DNA of 64,000 nt, taken from Pseudomonas coleopterorum. Its GTDB lineage: Bacteria; Pseudomonadota; Gammaproteobacteria; Pseudomonadales; Pseudomonadaceae. The notes under the pieces were generated by a model, which saw only the letters and a program-made list of their open reading frames with translations, searched no databases and was not told the DNA's origin. How positions within the stretch are numbered: position 1 is the first letter of the stretch; each line of letters begins with the position of its first letter. The translations under genes and the position numbers were made by a program. Of the stretch, positions 20,392-32,200 are shown piece by piece. The stretch covers positions 3,847,501-3,911,500 of the forward strand of contig NZ_FNTZ01000001.1 of assembly GCF_900105555.1 (NCBI RefSeq). The letters are read 5' to 3'.

Positions 20392-20880
20392 TTAGTGCTT
20401 GGTCAGCTTGTCCAGATAGCCCATGGCGAAGGCCGAGACGACGAAGGTCATGTGGATGATTACGTACCACATCAGGTACTGCGGTTCGATGTTCTTGGCA
20501 TCCATGAACACGCGCAGCAGATGGATGGAGGAAATGGCCACGATCGAAGCGGCTACCTTCATCTTGAGGGAAGAGGAATCCATCTTGCCCAACCAGCTGA
20601 GCTTCTCTACGCCATCTTCGATGTCCAGCTGCGAAACGAAGTTCTCATAGCCGGAAATCATCACCATCACCAGCAGACCGCCCACCAGCGCCATGTCGAT
20701 GAGCGAGAGCAGCACCAGAATCACTTCGGATTCGGCCATGGCGAAGATGTTGGGCAGGACATGGAAGATTTCCTGGAAGAATTTCAGGGCCAGCGCCAGC
20801 AGTCCCAGCGACAGGCCGACGTAGATCGGCGCCAGCAACCAGCGCGAGGCGTACATGGTTTTTTCGACGAAGCGTTCCAT
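20392..20880 (-). CDS. UPF0114 (YqhA) family membrane protein
   Basis: 162-residue inner-membrane protein with about four hydrophobic helices (residues about 12-32, 52-75, 105-125, 137-155). Motifs: [22 protein letters not shown] near the start and [24 protein letters not shown] in the middle identify the YqhA/UPF0114 family, whose function is not settled. Reads from ATG 20880. It is flanked by intergenic gaps and probably monocistronic. Confidence 0.92.
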   Translation of the reverse strand: MERFVEKTMYASRWLLAPIYVGLSLGLLALALKFFQEIFHVLPNIFAMAESEVILVLLSLIDMALVGGLLVMVMISGYENFVSQLDIEDGVEKLSWLGKMDSSSLKMKVAASIVAISSIHLLRVFMDAKNIEPQYLMWYVIIHMTFVVSAFAMGYLDKLTKH

Positions 20881-20981
20881 TGAAGCTCACAGGGTGGTGG
20901 AAATTGGCGCCGATTATAGCCACGCGCAGGACAAAGCACGACGTGCGACGGTGTGTCGCAGCCGTGTGCAATGCAGGCAGA

Positions 20982-21320
20982 TCAGTGTTCAGGGAGCCGG
21001 TAGCGAACGCTCGGCGTGCCACGTTGCCCATTGAGTGCGCGCAACTGGCGTTGCAGGTGCACGGCCCACATCTGTGGGTCATCGCTGAGGCTGTAACCGT
21101 GCAGCGTCAGGCTGTCGACGATGGCCTCCAGCACGGCTTCGGCAGCCAGCGGGCCATGGAAAGGTCCCTGCGCCTTGAGTGCGCTGGGTTGCTCGCCCGC
21201 CATGCCGGCAGCGAACAACAGCGTCCACAGGCCATTCTCTCCCGCCAGCGGACGAACACTGCATTCGATCCGGGTCATCAGGCCCAGGCATTGACGGTTG
21301 AGGCTCAGGCTGCGGGCCAT
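20982..21320 (-). CDS. Conserved hypothetical Pseudomonas protein, 112 residues
   Basis: Small soluble protein without a recognised domain. It starts MARSLSLNRQCLGLMTRIECSVRPL and includes GLWTLLFAAGMAGE and DDPQMWAVHLQRQLRAL; its codon use is like its neighbours. The ATG at 21320 is chosen because GAGGAGGG lies five to twelve bases upstream; a longer reading (to 21383) lacks one. It sits 150 bases after the Lon-like protease on the same strand. Confidence 0.7.
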   Translation of the reverse strand: MARSLSLNRQCLGLMTRIECSVRPLAGENGLWTLLFAAGMAGEQPSALKAQGPFHGPLAAEAVLEAIVDSLTLHGYSLSDDPQMWAVHLQRQLRALNGQRGTPSVRYRLPEH

Positions 21321-21470
21321 GGCCACCCTCCTCTGGCATACACCATTGCCCCGTAGAGCCGGGGGCGGCTCGCGAGGGGTCATGATTGGAGCATAGAAGG
21401 GATTGACCGCTGGCTCTGGTTCAGCTGACGGATGGCGCTGCCCGCCAGCTGTCCCCTACCCTATAGGGAT

Positions 21471-23912
21471 CTACACCGTCGGCCGGACCTCGACCAGCTC
21501 TTCCAGCGCCTGTTCCTTTTCAGCTTCCTTGAGGTCTTCTTCGCTGATCATTTCCGCAATGACCCGCAGCCGCTCCACCACACGGGCGTTGATGCTGCCC
21601 TCGGGGAACGCGCCGTTCTCGTCAGGCTCACCGGCAGGCTCGCCCGCCAGCAGGCTCAGCGCCTCGTCGGCCTGGCGCACGGCGTAGACGTGGAACTTGC
21701 CGTCGCGCACCGCCTGCAGGACCTTTTCGTCGAGCATCAGTGTGGCCACGTTGGCCTGGGGTATGATTGCGCCCTGCTCGCCGGTCAGGCCACGGGCCTC
21801 GCACAGACGGAAGAAGCCCTCGATCTTCTCGTTGACGCCTCCCACAGCCTGCACTTCACCGAACTGATTGATCGAGCCGGTGATCGCGAAACACTGCTTG
21901 AGCGGCATCTTCGACAGCGCCGAGATCAAGGTGCAGGCCTCGCCCAGAGATGCGCTGTCGCCATCCACGTACCCGTAGGACTGCTCCAAGGCGATGCTGG
22001 CAGAAATGGCCAGGGGAAACTCCTGCGCGTAGCGGCTGCCCAGGTAGCCGGTGAGGATCATCACGCCCTTGGAGTGGATCGGTTGGCCCAGGTTGACCTC
22101 GCGTTCGATGTCGACGATGCCGCTGCCGCCCGGGTACACCGTGGCCGAAATACGCGCCGGTACACCGAACGCTGAATCGCCCACTTCCAGTACCGTCAGC
22201 CCGTTGCATTTGCCCACCGCAGCGCCGGTGGTGTCGATCAGGATGATGCCGGCCAGCATGTCGTCGAGGATACGCGCCGAAACCCGACCGGTGCGGGTCG
22301 CCTTGGCCTTGAGCGCGCGCTCGATGTGACCGGCGTCGGTGCGCTCTTCATTGGCCAGGTGGCGGATGAAGTCCGCCTCGCTGACCAGCTGGAACAGATC
22401 ACCGATGCGTGCCGACAGACGCCCCTGGTTTTCCGCCAGGCGAGCACTGTACGTGGCCAGGCGCGCGACGGCGTCACCGGTCAGCGGCGCCATGCCCTCC
22501 TCCGAGGTGCGGGTCTTGAGCAGCTGGGCGAACTGCTCCAGGCTCTCGTCGACCATGGGGATGTCTTCATCGAAGTCCACCAGGACGCGGAACATCTCCT
22601 GGAAGTCGGGATCGTGGTCCTGCAGCGCGTAATACAGCTGACGAGCGCCGATGATGATGACTTTTACCTGCAAGGGAATCATCTGCGGTGTCAGCGTGAC
22701 GGTGGCCAGGCGCCCGAACTCGCCCAGTGGCGATTCCATCTTCAGCTTGCGCGATTGCAGGGCGCGCTTGAGCGCATCCCAGACGAAGGGTTCACCCAGC
22801 ATCTTCTCGGCTTCCAGGATCAGGAAGCCACCGTTGGCGCGGTGCAGTGCGCCGGGGCGCAGCTGCTTGTAGGTGGTGTAGAGCGCGCCCTGATCGGTGC
22901 TGTATTCGATCCGGCCGAACAGGTTGTCGTAGGTAGGGTGCGGTTCGAACACCACCGGCGCGCCACCGCTCTGGTGGTGACCGACAACCAGGCTGGGGCT
23001 GTACTGTTCTTCCAGCAGCTTGCGGGCCTGGGCGTCGGCCTTGCTGTCATCGACCAACTGCTCGACCACGGTCTTGAGCAGGTTGACCTGGATGGCCTGC
23101 AGGTAGCCGCACACGGCGGCGTTCTCGGCATACTTTTCCGACAACGGCGCCAGCAGCGGTTGCAGGGCCAGGGTGATGGTCTCTTCGTTGAGCTGACGCA
23201 ACTGGTTGCTCGACTCGCGCTTCCACTGCGGCAGGCTGGCCAGTTCTTCGTTGAGACGCTCTTCCAGATTGGAAATATCGGTGTGAAACCGCTCGCGGTC
23301 AGCTTCGGGCAACTGGGCGAATTCGGCTTCGTCCAGGGCCTTGCCGTCGAGCATCGGGGTGAAGGCGATGTTGCTGCTGTCGCGGTACAGCGCGATGTCC
23401 TTTTCCAGCGACAACTTTTCGATCACATCCAGGGCGCGGTCATAGCGCTGATTGAACGCACGGTCGATGGCGCTTTTACGCTGCTGGTAGGACGGGTGTT
23501 CGAACACCGCCGGGAAAGTCGCCAGCAGGTTGTCGATGAGTGCACCGATGTCGCCGATGAAGGCGCCGGCGCTGCCAGGCGGCAGTTCGAGGGCGCGCGG
23601 TTCGCGCGGCTCGTCGAAATTGTTGACGTAGACCCAGTCGGCCGGGGTCTGCAGGCGCTTGCCTTCGGCCTTGAGGTAGCGTTTGACGAACGAGAAGCGG
23701 CCGGTGCCGGGCTCGCCCATGACGAATACGTTGTAGCCGGGGCGCGGCATGGCGACACCGAACTGCAATGCCTCGACGGCGCGTTCCTGACCCAGTACGC
23801 CACGAAAGGGCTCCAGGTCGTTGGTGGTGGTGAAGTTGAACTGTTCAGCTGAAAACGGGCGGGTCAGTGCCTCGGGCGCAAGACGCAGGCTGGCAGCTAC
23901 AGAATCGGGCAT
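21471..23912 (-). CDS. Lon-like ATP-dependent serine protease (S16, AAA_32 type)
   Basis: 813-residue cytoplasmic protease of the LonB-like/YcbZ group (PA4576-like). N-terminal AAA region with a P-loop-like GEPGTGRFSF (about 68-77; Arg replaces the usual Lys), a central helical insert (residues about 190-310) and the second half of the AAA module (GGFLILEAEKML). The Lon proteolytic domain has the catalytic Ser653 (DGDSASLGE) and Lys696 (GGVNEKIEGFF), 43 residues apart as in canonical Lon. The chain ends in an acidic tail. Homologues are linked to stress tolerance; the substrate here is unknown. Confidence 0.9.
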   Translation of the reverse strand: MPDSVAASLRLAPEALTRPFSAEQFNFTTTNDLEPFRGVLGQERAVEALQFGVAMPRPGYNVFVMGEPGTGRFSFVKRYLKAEGKRLQTPADWVYVNNFDEPREPRALELPPGSAGAFIGDIGALIDNLLATFPAVFEHPSYQQRKSAIDRAFNQRYDRALDVIEKLSLEKDIALYRDSSNIAFTPMLDGKALDEAEFAQLPEADRERFHTDISNLEERLNEELASLPQWKRESSNQLRQLNEETITLALQPLLAPLSEKYAENAAVCGYLQAIQVNLLKTVVEQLVDDSKADAQARKLLEEQYSPSLVVGHHQSGGAPVVFEPHPTYDNLFGRIEYSTDQGALYTTYKQLRPGALHRANGGFLILEAEKMLGEPFVWDALKRALQSRKLKMESPLGEFGRLATVTLTPQMIPLQVKVIIIGARQLYYALQDHDPDFQEMFRVLVDFDEDIPMVDESLEQFAQLLKTRTSEEGMAPLTGDAVARLATYSARLAENQGRLSARIGDLFQLVSEADFIRHLANEERTDAGHIERALKAKATRTGRVSARILDDMLAGIILIDTTGAAVGKCNGLTVLEVGDSAFGVPARISATVYPGGSGIVDIEREVNLGQPIHSKGVMILTGYLGSRYAQEFPLAISASIALEQSYGYVDGDSASLGEACTLISALSKMPLKQCFAITGSINQFGEVQAVGGVNEKIEGFFRLCEARGLTGEQGAIIPQANVATLMLDEKVLQAVRDGKFHVYAVRQADEALSLLAGEPAGEPDENGAFPEGSINARVVERLRVIAEMISEEDLKEAEKEQALEELVEVRPTV

Positions 23913-24137
23913 CGGGCATCCTTACTTCGGCGGGACAGATGCTGTCATTCTGGGCGCTTCTGTAGCGACGGCGCAAGCTGCACCGGGGCTTGCCGAGCGA
24001 GGCTGCAACTTAGTCATTTCGTGCGGAACTGCAACGCTTGCCTAAACTCCAAGTTACGCGGTCGGCCCAATAACCGACCCGTCCTGGTTCGCCAGGCATT
24101 AGACCCTCAGTAAGCACATCAAAAAGAGAACAACGCT

Positions 24138-24626
24138 ATGAAACGGATTCTGCTGGGTACTCTGTTCGCCGCCGTCTCGATCAACGCCATGGCGCAAGCG
24201 CCCGGTGGTCCGGATTGCGGTTGGGGCAACATGTTGTTCGAAGGCCAGCGCGGCACGCCTGCGCACTTCCTGGCTTCCACCACCAACGGCACTTCGGGCA
24301 ACGCCACCTTCGGCATGACCTCGGGCACCAACGGTTGCTCGACCAACGCGGCACTGACTTACGGCGGTAAATCCTGGATTGCCATGAATGGCATGATGGA
24401 CGAGCTGTCCGAAGACATGGCCAAGGGCCAAGGCGAAGCACTGACCACCTATGCCGTGGTACTGGGCGTCGCTCCCGAAGACCGTGCCTACTTCCAGTCG
24501 GTCACCCACGAGCACTTCCAGCAGATCTTCAGCAGCGCCGACACCACCGCTGAAGACGTGCACAGCAACACCATCGCCGTTCTGAAAAACGATCCACGTC
24601 TGGCCAAATACGCCACCCAGGCTTAA
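24138..24626 (+). CDS. DUF3015 family exported protein
   Basis: 162 residues with a clear signal peptide (MKRILLGTLFAAVSINAMA/QAP) and the DUF3015 blocks CGWGNMLFEGQRGTPAHFLASTTNGTSGN and GTNGCSTN. Two or more cysteines could form a periplasmic disulfide. It is followed 70 bases downstream by the DUF4105 gene on the same strand, a pairing common in Pseudomonas, so the two may act together at the envelope. No enzymatic role is apparent. Confidence 0.9.
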   Translation: MKRILLGTLFAAVSINAMAQAPGGPDCGWGNMLFEGQRGTPAHFLASTTNGTSGNATFGMTSGTNGCSTNAALTYGGKSWIAMNGMMDELSEDMAKGQGEALTTYAVVLGVAPEDRAYFQSVTHEHFQQIFSSADTTAEDVHSNTIAVLKNDPRLAKYATQA

Positions 24627-24632
24627 GCTCGA

Positions 24633-24668
24633 CCCGCCCGCTCCTTTCGGGGCGGGCATCCCCCCTTT
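24633..24668 (+). terminator. Probable terminator after the DUF3015 gene
   Basis: CCCGCCC / GGGCGGG stem (24633-24656) followed by a C-rich then TTTT run. It could partly separate the DUF3015 and DUF4105 genes. Confidence 0.5.
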
Positions 24669-24696
24669 TCCGATTTCGCCGAACTAGTTGCCGACC

Positions 24697-26550
24697 ATGC
24701 TCAAACGCCTTGCCTCCCTGGCGCTCTGCGTGTGCGCCCCGCTGCACGCCGCTCCGCACATCGACGCTCAGCGTCTGCAACAATTGGCGAACGATCCCTA
24801 CTGGATTTCCGTCGGCCACTACGAGCGCGGCAAGCTCGGCGGCTGGCGCAGCTATGTCGATGACCGCAAATTCTTTCTGGCCGACGACGGCGCGCACCAT
24901 CCGGACGCCGAACTGCAGGCTACGTTGCAGGCGATCTATGCACCTGCGGGCAGCGGCGACAAGCATGCGCAGTGTGTGTTTCCTGCGCGCACCCGCTGGC
25001 TGCGGCAACAGCTGGGCCTGACTGACCTGCCGAACGTGGAGTGTGCCGAATTCACCAAGTGGTTCTCGGACGTGGCGCCTCACAGCGCCGTGCTGATTTT
25101 CCCGGCGGCGTACCTGAACAGCCCTTCCTCGATGTTCGGGCACACCCTGTTGCGCATCGATCAGGCCGATGTGCAGAGCAACAACACTGCCTTGCTCAGC
25201 TATGCGATCAACTTTGGCGCCTACGTCGAAGGCAGCGACAACAGCATTCTGTATGCATGGAAAGGGTTGGCCGGGGGCTATCCGGGCTTGTTCGCCCTGG
25301 TGCCCTACCAGGAAAAGCTCTCCGAGTACCGCAGCCTGGAAAACCGCGACCTGTGGGAGTACCGGCTCAACCTCACACCTGAAGAGACCGGGCGCATGGT
25401 CGAGCATGTGTGGGAACTCAAGCAGGTGCAGTTCGATTATTTCTTCTTTGACGAAAACTGCTCGTATCGCCTGCTCGAACTGCTCCAGGTGGCCCGGCCG
25501 GGCCTGGACCTGACTTCGCAGTTCCCCCTGACCGCCATTCCCACGGACACCGTGAAAGCGGTGAAAGCGGCCGGCCTGGTCGAGAAGATCGATTACCGTG
25601 CGTCCCGCGAGCGGGAACTGCTCGAACGCGCCAAGCCGCTGGACAGCAGCGAACAGCAATGGGTGCAGAAGATTGCCGCCGATACGGCGCAGATCGACAG
25701 CGAAGGCTTCCAGGCCTTGGGCAAGGATCGCCAGGCACTGATCCAGGATGCCGCCTTTCGCTTGGAACGCTACCGGGCCACCGGCCAGGAGCGCGATCCG
25801 GCGCGGACCCAGCGCAGCTTCCAACTGCTGCGTGCGATCAATCGCAATCCGCCACCTCCGCTGGCCATCGACCGTCCCGGCTTGCCCGAGGACGGCCATC
25901 AGTCGCGGACCTGGAGCGCGGGTGTCGGCACTCGCGGCGATACCGCGTTCGCCGAGTACGGCCTGCGCATGGCCTATCACGACCTCAATGACAACGCCGA
26001 AGGGTTTCCGCTGGGCGCGCAGATCGAGATTCTCGGCCTGAAAGTGCGCCAGTACGAAGGCAACAAATGGCAGGTGCAGCAACTGGATCTGGCTACGATC
26101 CGCTCGCTGACGCCGCGCAACGAGCTGCTGCAGCCGCTGTCCTGGCAAGTGACCGGCGGTCTGGAACGGGTGCTGGGCAAACACGGTGACGAGAACCTGG
26201 TCTCCCATGTCAATGGCGGCGCCGGTGGCACTTGGCAGCTCAGCGAACAGGTGCTGGGCTTCGCCCTGGGCACGGTGCGGGTGGAGCACAACAACGACTT
26301 CGCCCAGTTCGTCGCGCCAGCGGCGGGATTCAACAGCGGTGTGCTGTGGAAGAACGCCCTAGGCAACTTCAGCCTCGAAGGCAAGGGCGACTACTTTGCC
26401 AATGGCGAGGTGCGCCGCAGCCTGAGCCTGAACCAGCAGTGGGAAGTGTCCCGCAACCTGGGGCTGCGCCTGAGCGCGCAACGCGATTTCAGCCATCTGA
26501 GCTCGCCACGCAACGAGGTCATGCTCGAGGTCAAGTGGTACCACTACTAG
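24697..26550 (+). CDS. DUF4105 (Lnb N-terminal-like) exported protein
   Basis: 617 residues with a signal peptide (MLKRLASLALCVCAPLHA/AP). Residues about 110-270 form the DUF4105 domain: ECAEFTKWF, SSMFGHTLLRI, a GWxxGL-like KGLAGGYPG and FFFDENCSYRLLELL, with Cys and His residues in the style of papain-like amidases. The C-terminal half (from about 400) is beta-rich and may be an outer-membrane barrel or lectin-like domain (ends EVKWYHY, aromatic last residue). The ATG at 24697 is preferred to a TTG three codons upstream. Substrate unknown; a cell-wall or lipoprotein amide bond is a guess. Confidence 0.85.
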   Translation: MLKRLASLALCVCAPLHAAPHIDAQRLQQLANDPYWISVGHYERGKLGGWRSYVDDRKFFLADDGAHHPDAELQATLQAIYAPAGSGDKHAQCVFPARTRWLRQQLGLTDLPNVECAEFTKWFSDVAPHSAVLIFPAAYLNSPSSMFGHTLLRIDQADVQSNNTALLSYAINFGAYVEGSDNSILYAWKGLAGGYPGLFALVPYQEKLSEYRSLENRDLWEYRLNLTPEETGRMVEHVWELKQVQFDYFFFDENCSYRLLELLQVARPGLDLTSQFPLTAIPTDTVKAVKAAGLVEKIDYRASRERELLERAKPLDSSEQQWVQKIAADTAQIDSEGFQALGKDRQALIQDAAFRLERYRATGQERDPARTQRSFQLLRAINRNPPPPLAIDRPGLPEDGHQSRTWSAGVGTRGDTAFAEYGLRMAYHDLNDNAEGFPLGAQIEILGLKVRQYEGNKWQVQQLDLATIRSLTPRNELLQPLSWQVTGGLERVLGKHGDENLVSHVNGGAGGTWQLSEQVLGFALGTVRVEHNNDFAQFVAPAAGFNSGVLWKNALGNFSLEGKGDYFANGEVRRSLSLNQQWEVSRNLGLRLSAQRDFSHLSSPRNEVMLEVKWYHY

Positions 26551-26757
26551 CCGGGTGCTTGGCTCTGCCTGGAAGCGTTCGAGGCAACGGTGGCGAATGC
26601 AACTATGACCGGATATTGCGGCCTAACCTGTACAAGCAGTGGTTACTGTAGGAGTCATGCTGGCTTGCGACACCTGGCTGCGGCCATGGGTTGTCTTTGG
26701 ATTCGCGGCACTCCTGCGCTCAGGGCGATCAATACCGCCCCATAAGGGAGGAATATC

Positions 26758-27255
26758 ATGAGCAGGGCATTCGTCAATGAAGACCACGCTGCCGCTCAGG
26801 CGACTCAACCCGTTGAACGCCTGATCAGCACCCAGCCCAATTACGTAACTGCCAGCGGGCTGGCCCAGCTGCAGGCGCGGGTTACCGAAGTGCAGATCCT
26901 GCAGGCCGAGCAGACGGCGATGGGCGAGCGCGCCGATCGTCAGCGCATGGCCGATCTGGAACGGGACATGCGCTACTACCAGCACCGCCTGCAGCACGCC
27001 CAGGTGGTAGCACCCATCACCTCTACGGCAAAAGTGCAGATCGGCAGCTGGGTTACTTTTGCCGACGATCAAGGTGTCGAGCAGCGTGTGTGCCTGGTAG
27101 GCGAGGATCAAGCGGATGCGGGCGTTGGCCTGATCAACTGGGCCTCGCCCCTGGGTCGGGCGCTGCTGGGTGCGGAAGTAGGTGAAGAGCGCGTCTGGCG
27201 ACGTCCGGCGGGCGATCTCACCGTGGAAATCACGGGTATTCAGACAGGGCCGTGA
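26758..27255 (+). CDS. GreA/GreB-family transcription factor-like protein
   Basis: 165 residues. The N-terminal half (about 35-85) is a coiled-coil pair of helices (LAQLQARVTEVQILQAEQ, RMADLERDMRYYQHRL), the secondary-channel probe of Gre proteins; the C-terminal half is the GreA/GreB FKBP-like domain (VQIGSWVTFAD, VCLVGEDQAD, GLINWASPLGRALLGAEVGE). It probably binds the RNA polymerase secondary channel. The acidic tip residues of true Gre cleavage factors are not obvious (tip near EQTAMGERADRQ). Start ATG 26758 with GGGAGG upstream. Confidence 0.82.
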   Translation: MSRAFVNEDHAAAQATQPVERLISTQPNYVTASGLAQLQARVTEVQILQAEQTAMGERADRQRMADLERDMRYYQHRLQHAQVVAPITSTAKVQIGSWVTFADDQGVEQRVCLVGEDQADAGVGLINWASPLGRALLGAEVGEERVWRRPAGDLTVEITGIQTGP

Positions 27256-27282
27256 GCCCCTGACCGTCCTCGATCGTCAGAC

Positions 27283-27315
27283 AAAAAAATGGGGCCCTTT
27301 TCAGGGCCCCATTTT
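27283..27315. terminator. Bidirectional terminator
   Basis: AAAAAAATGGGGCCC TTTTCA GGGCCCCATTTTC: a GC stem flanked by A- and T-runs, shared by the convergent Gre-like gene and ettA. Confidence 0.9.
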
Positions 27316-27318
27316 CGT

Positions 27319-28983
<1,665 letters not shown>

Positions 28984-29230
28984 GGAATGAACCTGGATAA
29001 AGAAGGTGCGAGATAGAGGATGGAAGCTTGGGCCCCCGCAAGGTGTTCAAAGCTACCGGAATGCGGGAGTCAGGGCAAACCAGTGCGTGCCTTGCGCGGC
29101 GCGCGACACCGCTACAGAAATCTAGCCGGGCCTGGGCGCTACAGCTTATAGTGCGAGGTGTAACACGCATGATTCATGTGCCCATGCCTGGGTACACGCC
29201 TATGCCTGCCCACGACTGTCATATCGCAGG

Positions 29231-32200
29231 ATGTTCAGTTTGCCCAATCTCAATCAGCCGTCCTCCTTGCGCCCGCCTGTCCAAGGATCAGGTACTCCGC
29301 TGCACGGCACGTTGAAGGGCGCGCTGGCATTGCTGGTGTTGATGCTGCTGATGCTGCTGTTCTGGCAGCTGTTCGATCAGTTCCAGCGTACCCAGACGGA
29401 CCAACGCCAGCACAGCATCGACTCCAGTGCGGACCTGGCCGATCACGTCAACCTGAACATGGCGCTCAATGCGCAGATCGTGCTCAACCAGCTGCTCACT
29501 ACCCAGCCCTTCCCCAGCGCCCGGGAACGTGCCGAAACCGTTACCCGTATACGTCGCTCGGTGCCCGAGCTGCAAAGCCTGGCCTGGCTCAGCGGCGATG
29601 CCCGAATCATCGCCGACACCCTGCTGGAAGCGAACGACGATGCTTTCATCACCGCTCTGGTCAGCCGCCTGGATGGCGACAGCCACTACTACACCAACAG
29701 CACGGCGGCAGACCTGGTCTATCTGCTGATCCGCCAGCCCGGTGAAAACACCAACGGCTACTGGTTGCTGCGCATGAGCCCGATCGTTATCAGTCGGCTC
29801 ATTCACCAGGTCGAACGTGGGCAGAATCCAAGCTGGGTCTTGGAAAACCATGCCGACAAACACGTCATCGGCCGCGCCGACCTTGCCCCGTTCAGCGCTA
29901 CGGAACTGAGCAGCGCCGAGCTAAACCAAAGTGTGCTGGTGACCCAGCTGAGCCACAGCGACTGGCAATTGCGCAGCCTGTTCAACGCCCGTCAGGCACG
30001 CTTGGCATTGCTGCCACCGCTGGTGGGTAAATGCCTGCTGGGCCTGCTGATTTCGCTGGTGCCGTTGCTGGCGCTGTTGAGCATGCGCCGCCGTCAGCGC
30101 GAACTCAACGAAGAGCGTCGGCGCTATCGGGACATCTTCGAGGGCGCCGGCGTGGCGCTGTGCGTGCTCGATCTATCGGGTGTGCTGCCATTGTTCGAAC
30201 GGGTGGGGTTGAACGAGCGCACCGATCTTGGGCGGTGGCTGGAGGACAATCCGGCAACCTGTCAGGAGCTGTTGCAGGCACTGCGCATCACCGAAGTGAA
30301 CCACGTTGCCCTGCGCGTGCTGCAGGTGCACACGAACGACCAGGCGTGGCGCAAGCTGATCGAAGGCTGGTCGGACCGGGCCACTGGCATCGGCCATCAA
30401 TTGATCGGGGCCCTGCTGCAGCGCCAGCAGCAATTGGAGCTGGAAATCCGTCTGGACAATCAACAGGGCCACGATCAATACCTGTGGGTGACGGTGCGCT
30501 TTCCCGAGCACGCCAAGGATTACCACGCGGTCATTCTCAGTATCACCGACGTTACCAGCCACAGGACCGCGAGCGAATCGCTGCGCCAGAGCGAAAAACG
30601 CCATCGCATGCTCGCCGAAAGCATCAGCGACGTGATCTTTTCCACCAACAACCGCATGGAGCTGAACTACGTCAGCCCTTCGGTGCAGACGGTGCTGGGC
30701 TTCGACGCGGACTGGGTGATGCAGAACGGCTGGCAGGGCATGCTGGCCAATCCTGCACAGCTGACGGGTATCAACGCGCTGCTGACCCAGGTCCACCAGG
30801 CGCTGCATGCGCCGGCCGAGCTGGCGGCCCTGCGCAGCGACCTCAAGACTCAGGTGTTCATGTTCGACTGCCTGCGCAACGACGGCCGCAAGATTCCCAT
30901 CGAGCTGCGCCTGGTGTTGATCTGGGACACCCAGGGGACTTTCGAAGGCATTCTGGGCGTGGGTCGCGACGTCAGCCAGCAACGTCGCGCCGAAAAGGAC
31001 CTGCGCATGGCCGCCACGGTGTTCGAGCATTCGACGTCGGCGATTCTGATCACTGATCCGGCGGGCTACATCGTGCAGGCCAACGAGGCCTTCAGCCGTG
31101 TCAGCGGTTATGCCGTGGCCCAGGTGCTGGACCAGTTGCCGAACATGCTGACCGTGGATGACCAGCAGGAAGCGCACCTGCGTTACGTGCTCAAGCAACT
31201 GCAACAGCGCGGCACCTGGGAAGGCGAGGTCTGGCTCAAGCGGCGCAACGGCGAGCACTACCCGGCCTGGGTCGGCATCACTGCGGTGCTCGACGACGAA
31301 GGCGACCTGGCCAGCTATGTGTGCTTCTTCAGCGACATCAGCGAGCGCAAGGCCAGTGAGCAGCGTATTCATCGCCTGGCCTACTACGATGCCCTGACAC
31401 ACCTGCCCAACCGCACGCTGTTCCAGGACCGCCTGTACAACGCCCTGCAGCAAGCCGAGCGGCAGCAGTCGTGGGTGGTGCTGATGTTCCTCGACCTCGA
31501 CCGTTTCAAGCCGATCAACGACTCCCTCGGCCACGCCGCCGGTGACCGCATGCTCAAGGACATGGCCACGCGTCTGCTGGGCTGCGTCGACGATGACGAC
31601 ACGGTGGCGCGCATGGGCGGCGATGAGTTCACCCTGCTGCTGCAACCGCGCGCCACCCGCGAGCTGGCGTTGAATCAGGCCATTCATGTGGCGGAGCAGA
31701 TTCTCGGCAGCCTGGTCAAACCCTTCGTGCTGGAGGGCCGCGAGTTCTTCGTTACCGCCAGTGTGGGCATCGCCTTGAGCCCTCAGGACGGCGGCGAGCT
31801 GAGTCAACTGATGAAGAACGCCGACACCGCGATGTACCACGCCAAGGAGCGAGGCAAGAACAACTTCCAGTTCTACCAGGCCGACATGAACGCCACGGCC
31901 CTGGAGCGTCTGGAGCTGGAAAGCGACTTGCGCCACGCCCTGGAGCAACAGGAGTTCGTGCTGTACTACCAGCCGCAGTTCAGCGGCGACGGCAAACGCC
32001 TGACCGGTGCCGAAGCCTTGTTGCGCTGGAATCACCCACGCCGTGGCCTGGTGCCGCCGGTCGAGTTCATCCCGGTGCTCGAAGAGCTCGGCCTGGTGGT
32101 GGATGTGGGCGACTGGGTCCTGGCCGAGGCTTGTCGCCAGCTCAAGGCCTGGCACCTGGCCAAGGTGCGCGTGCCCAAGATCTCGGTGAACATCTCTGCG

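Noticed and set aside
24529..26289. A 586-codon minus-strand frame opposite the DUF4105 gene
   Set aside because: Shadow of a gene with signal peptide and family motifs; no start signals or domain of its own.
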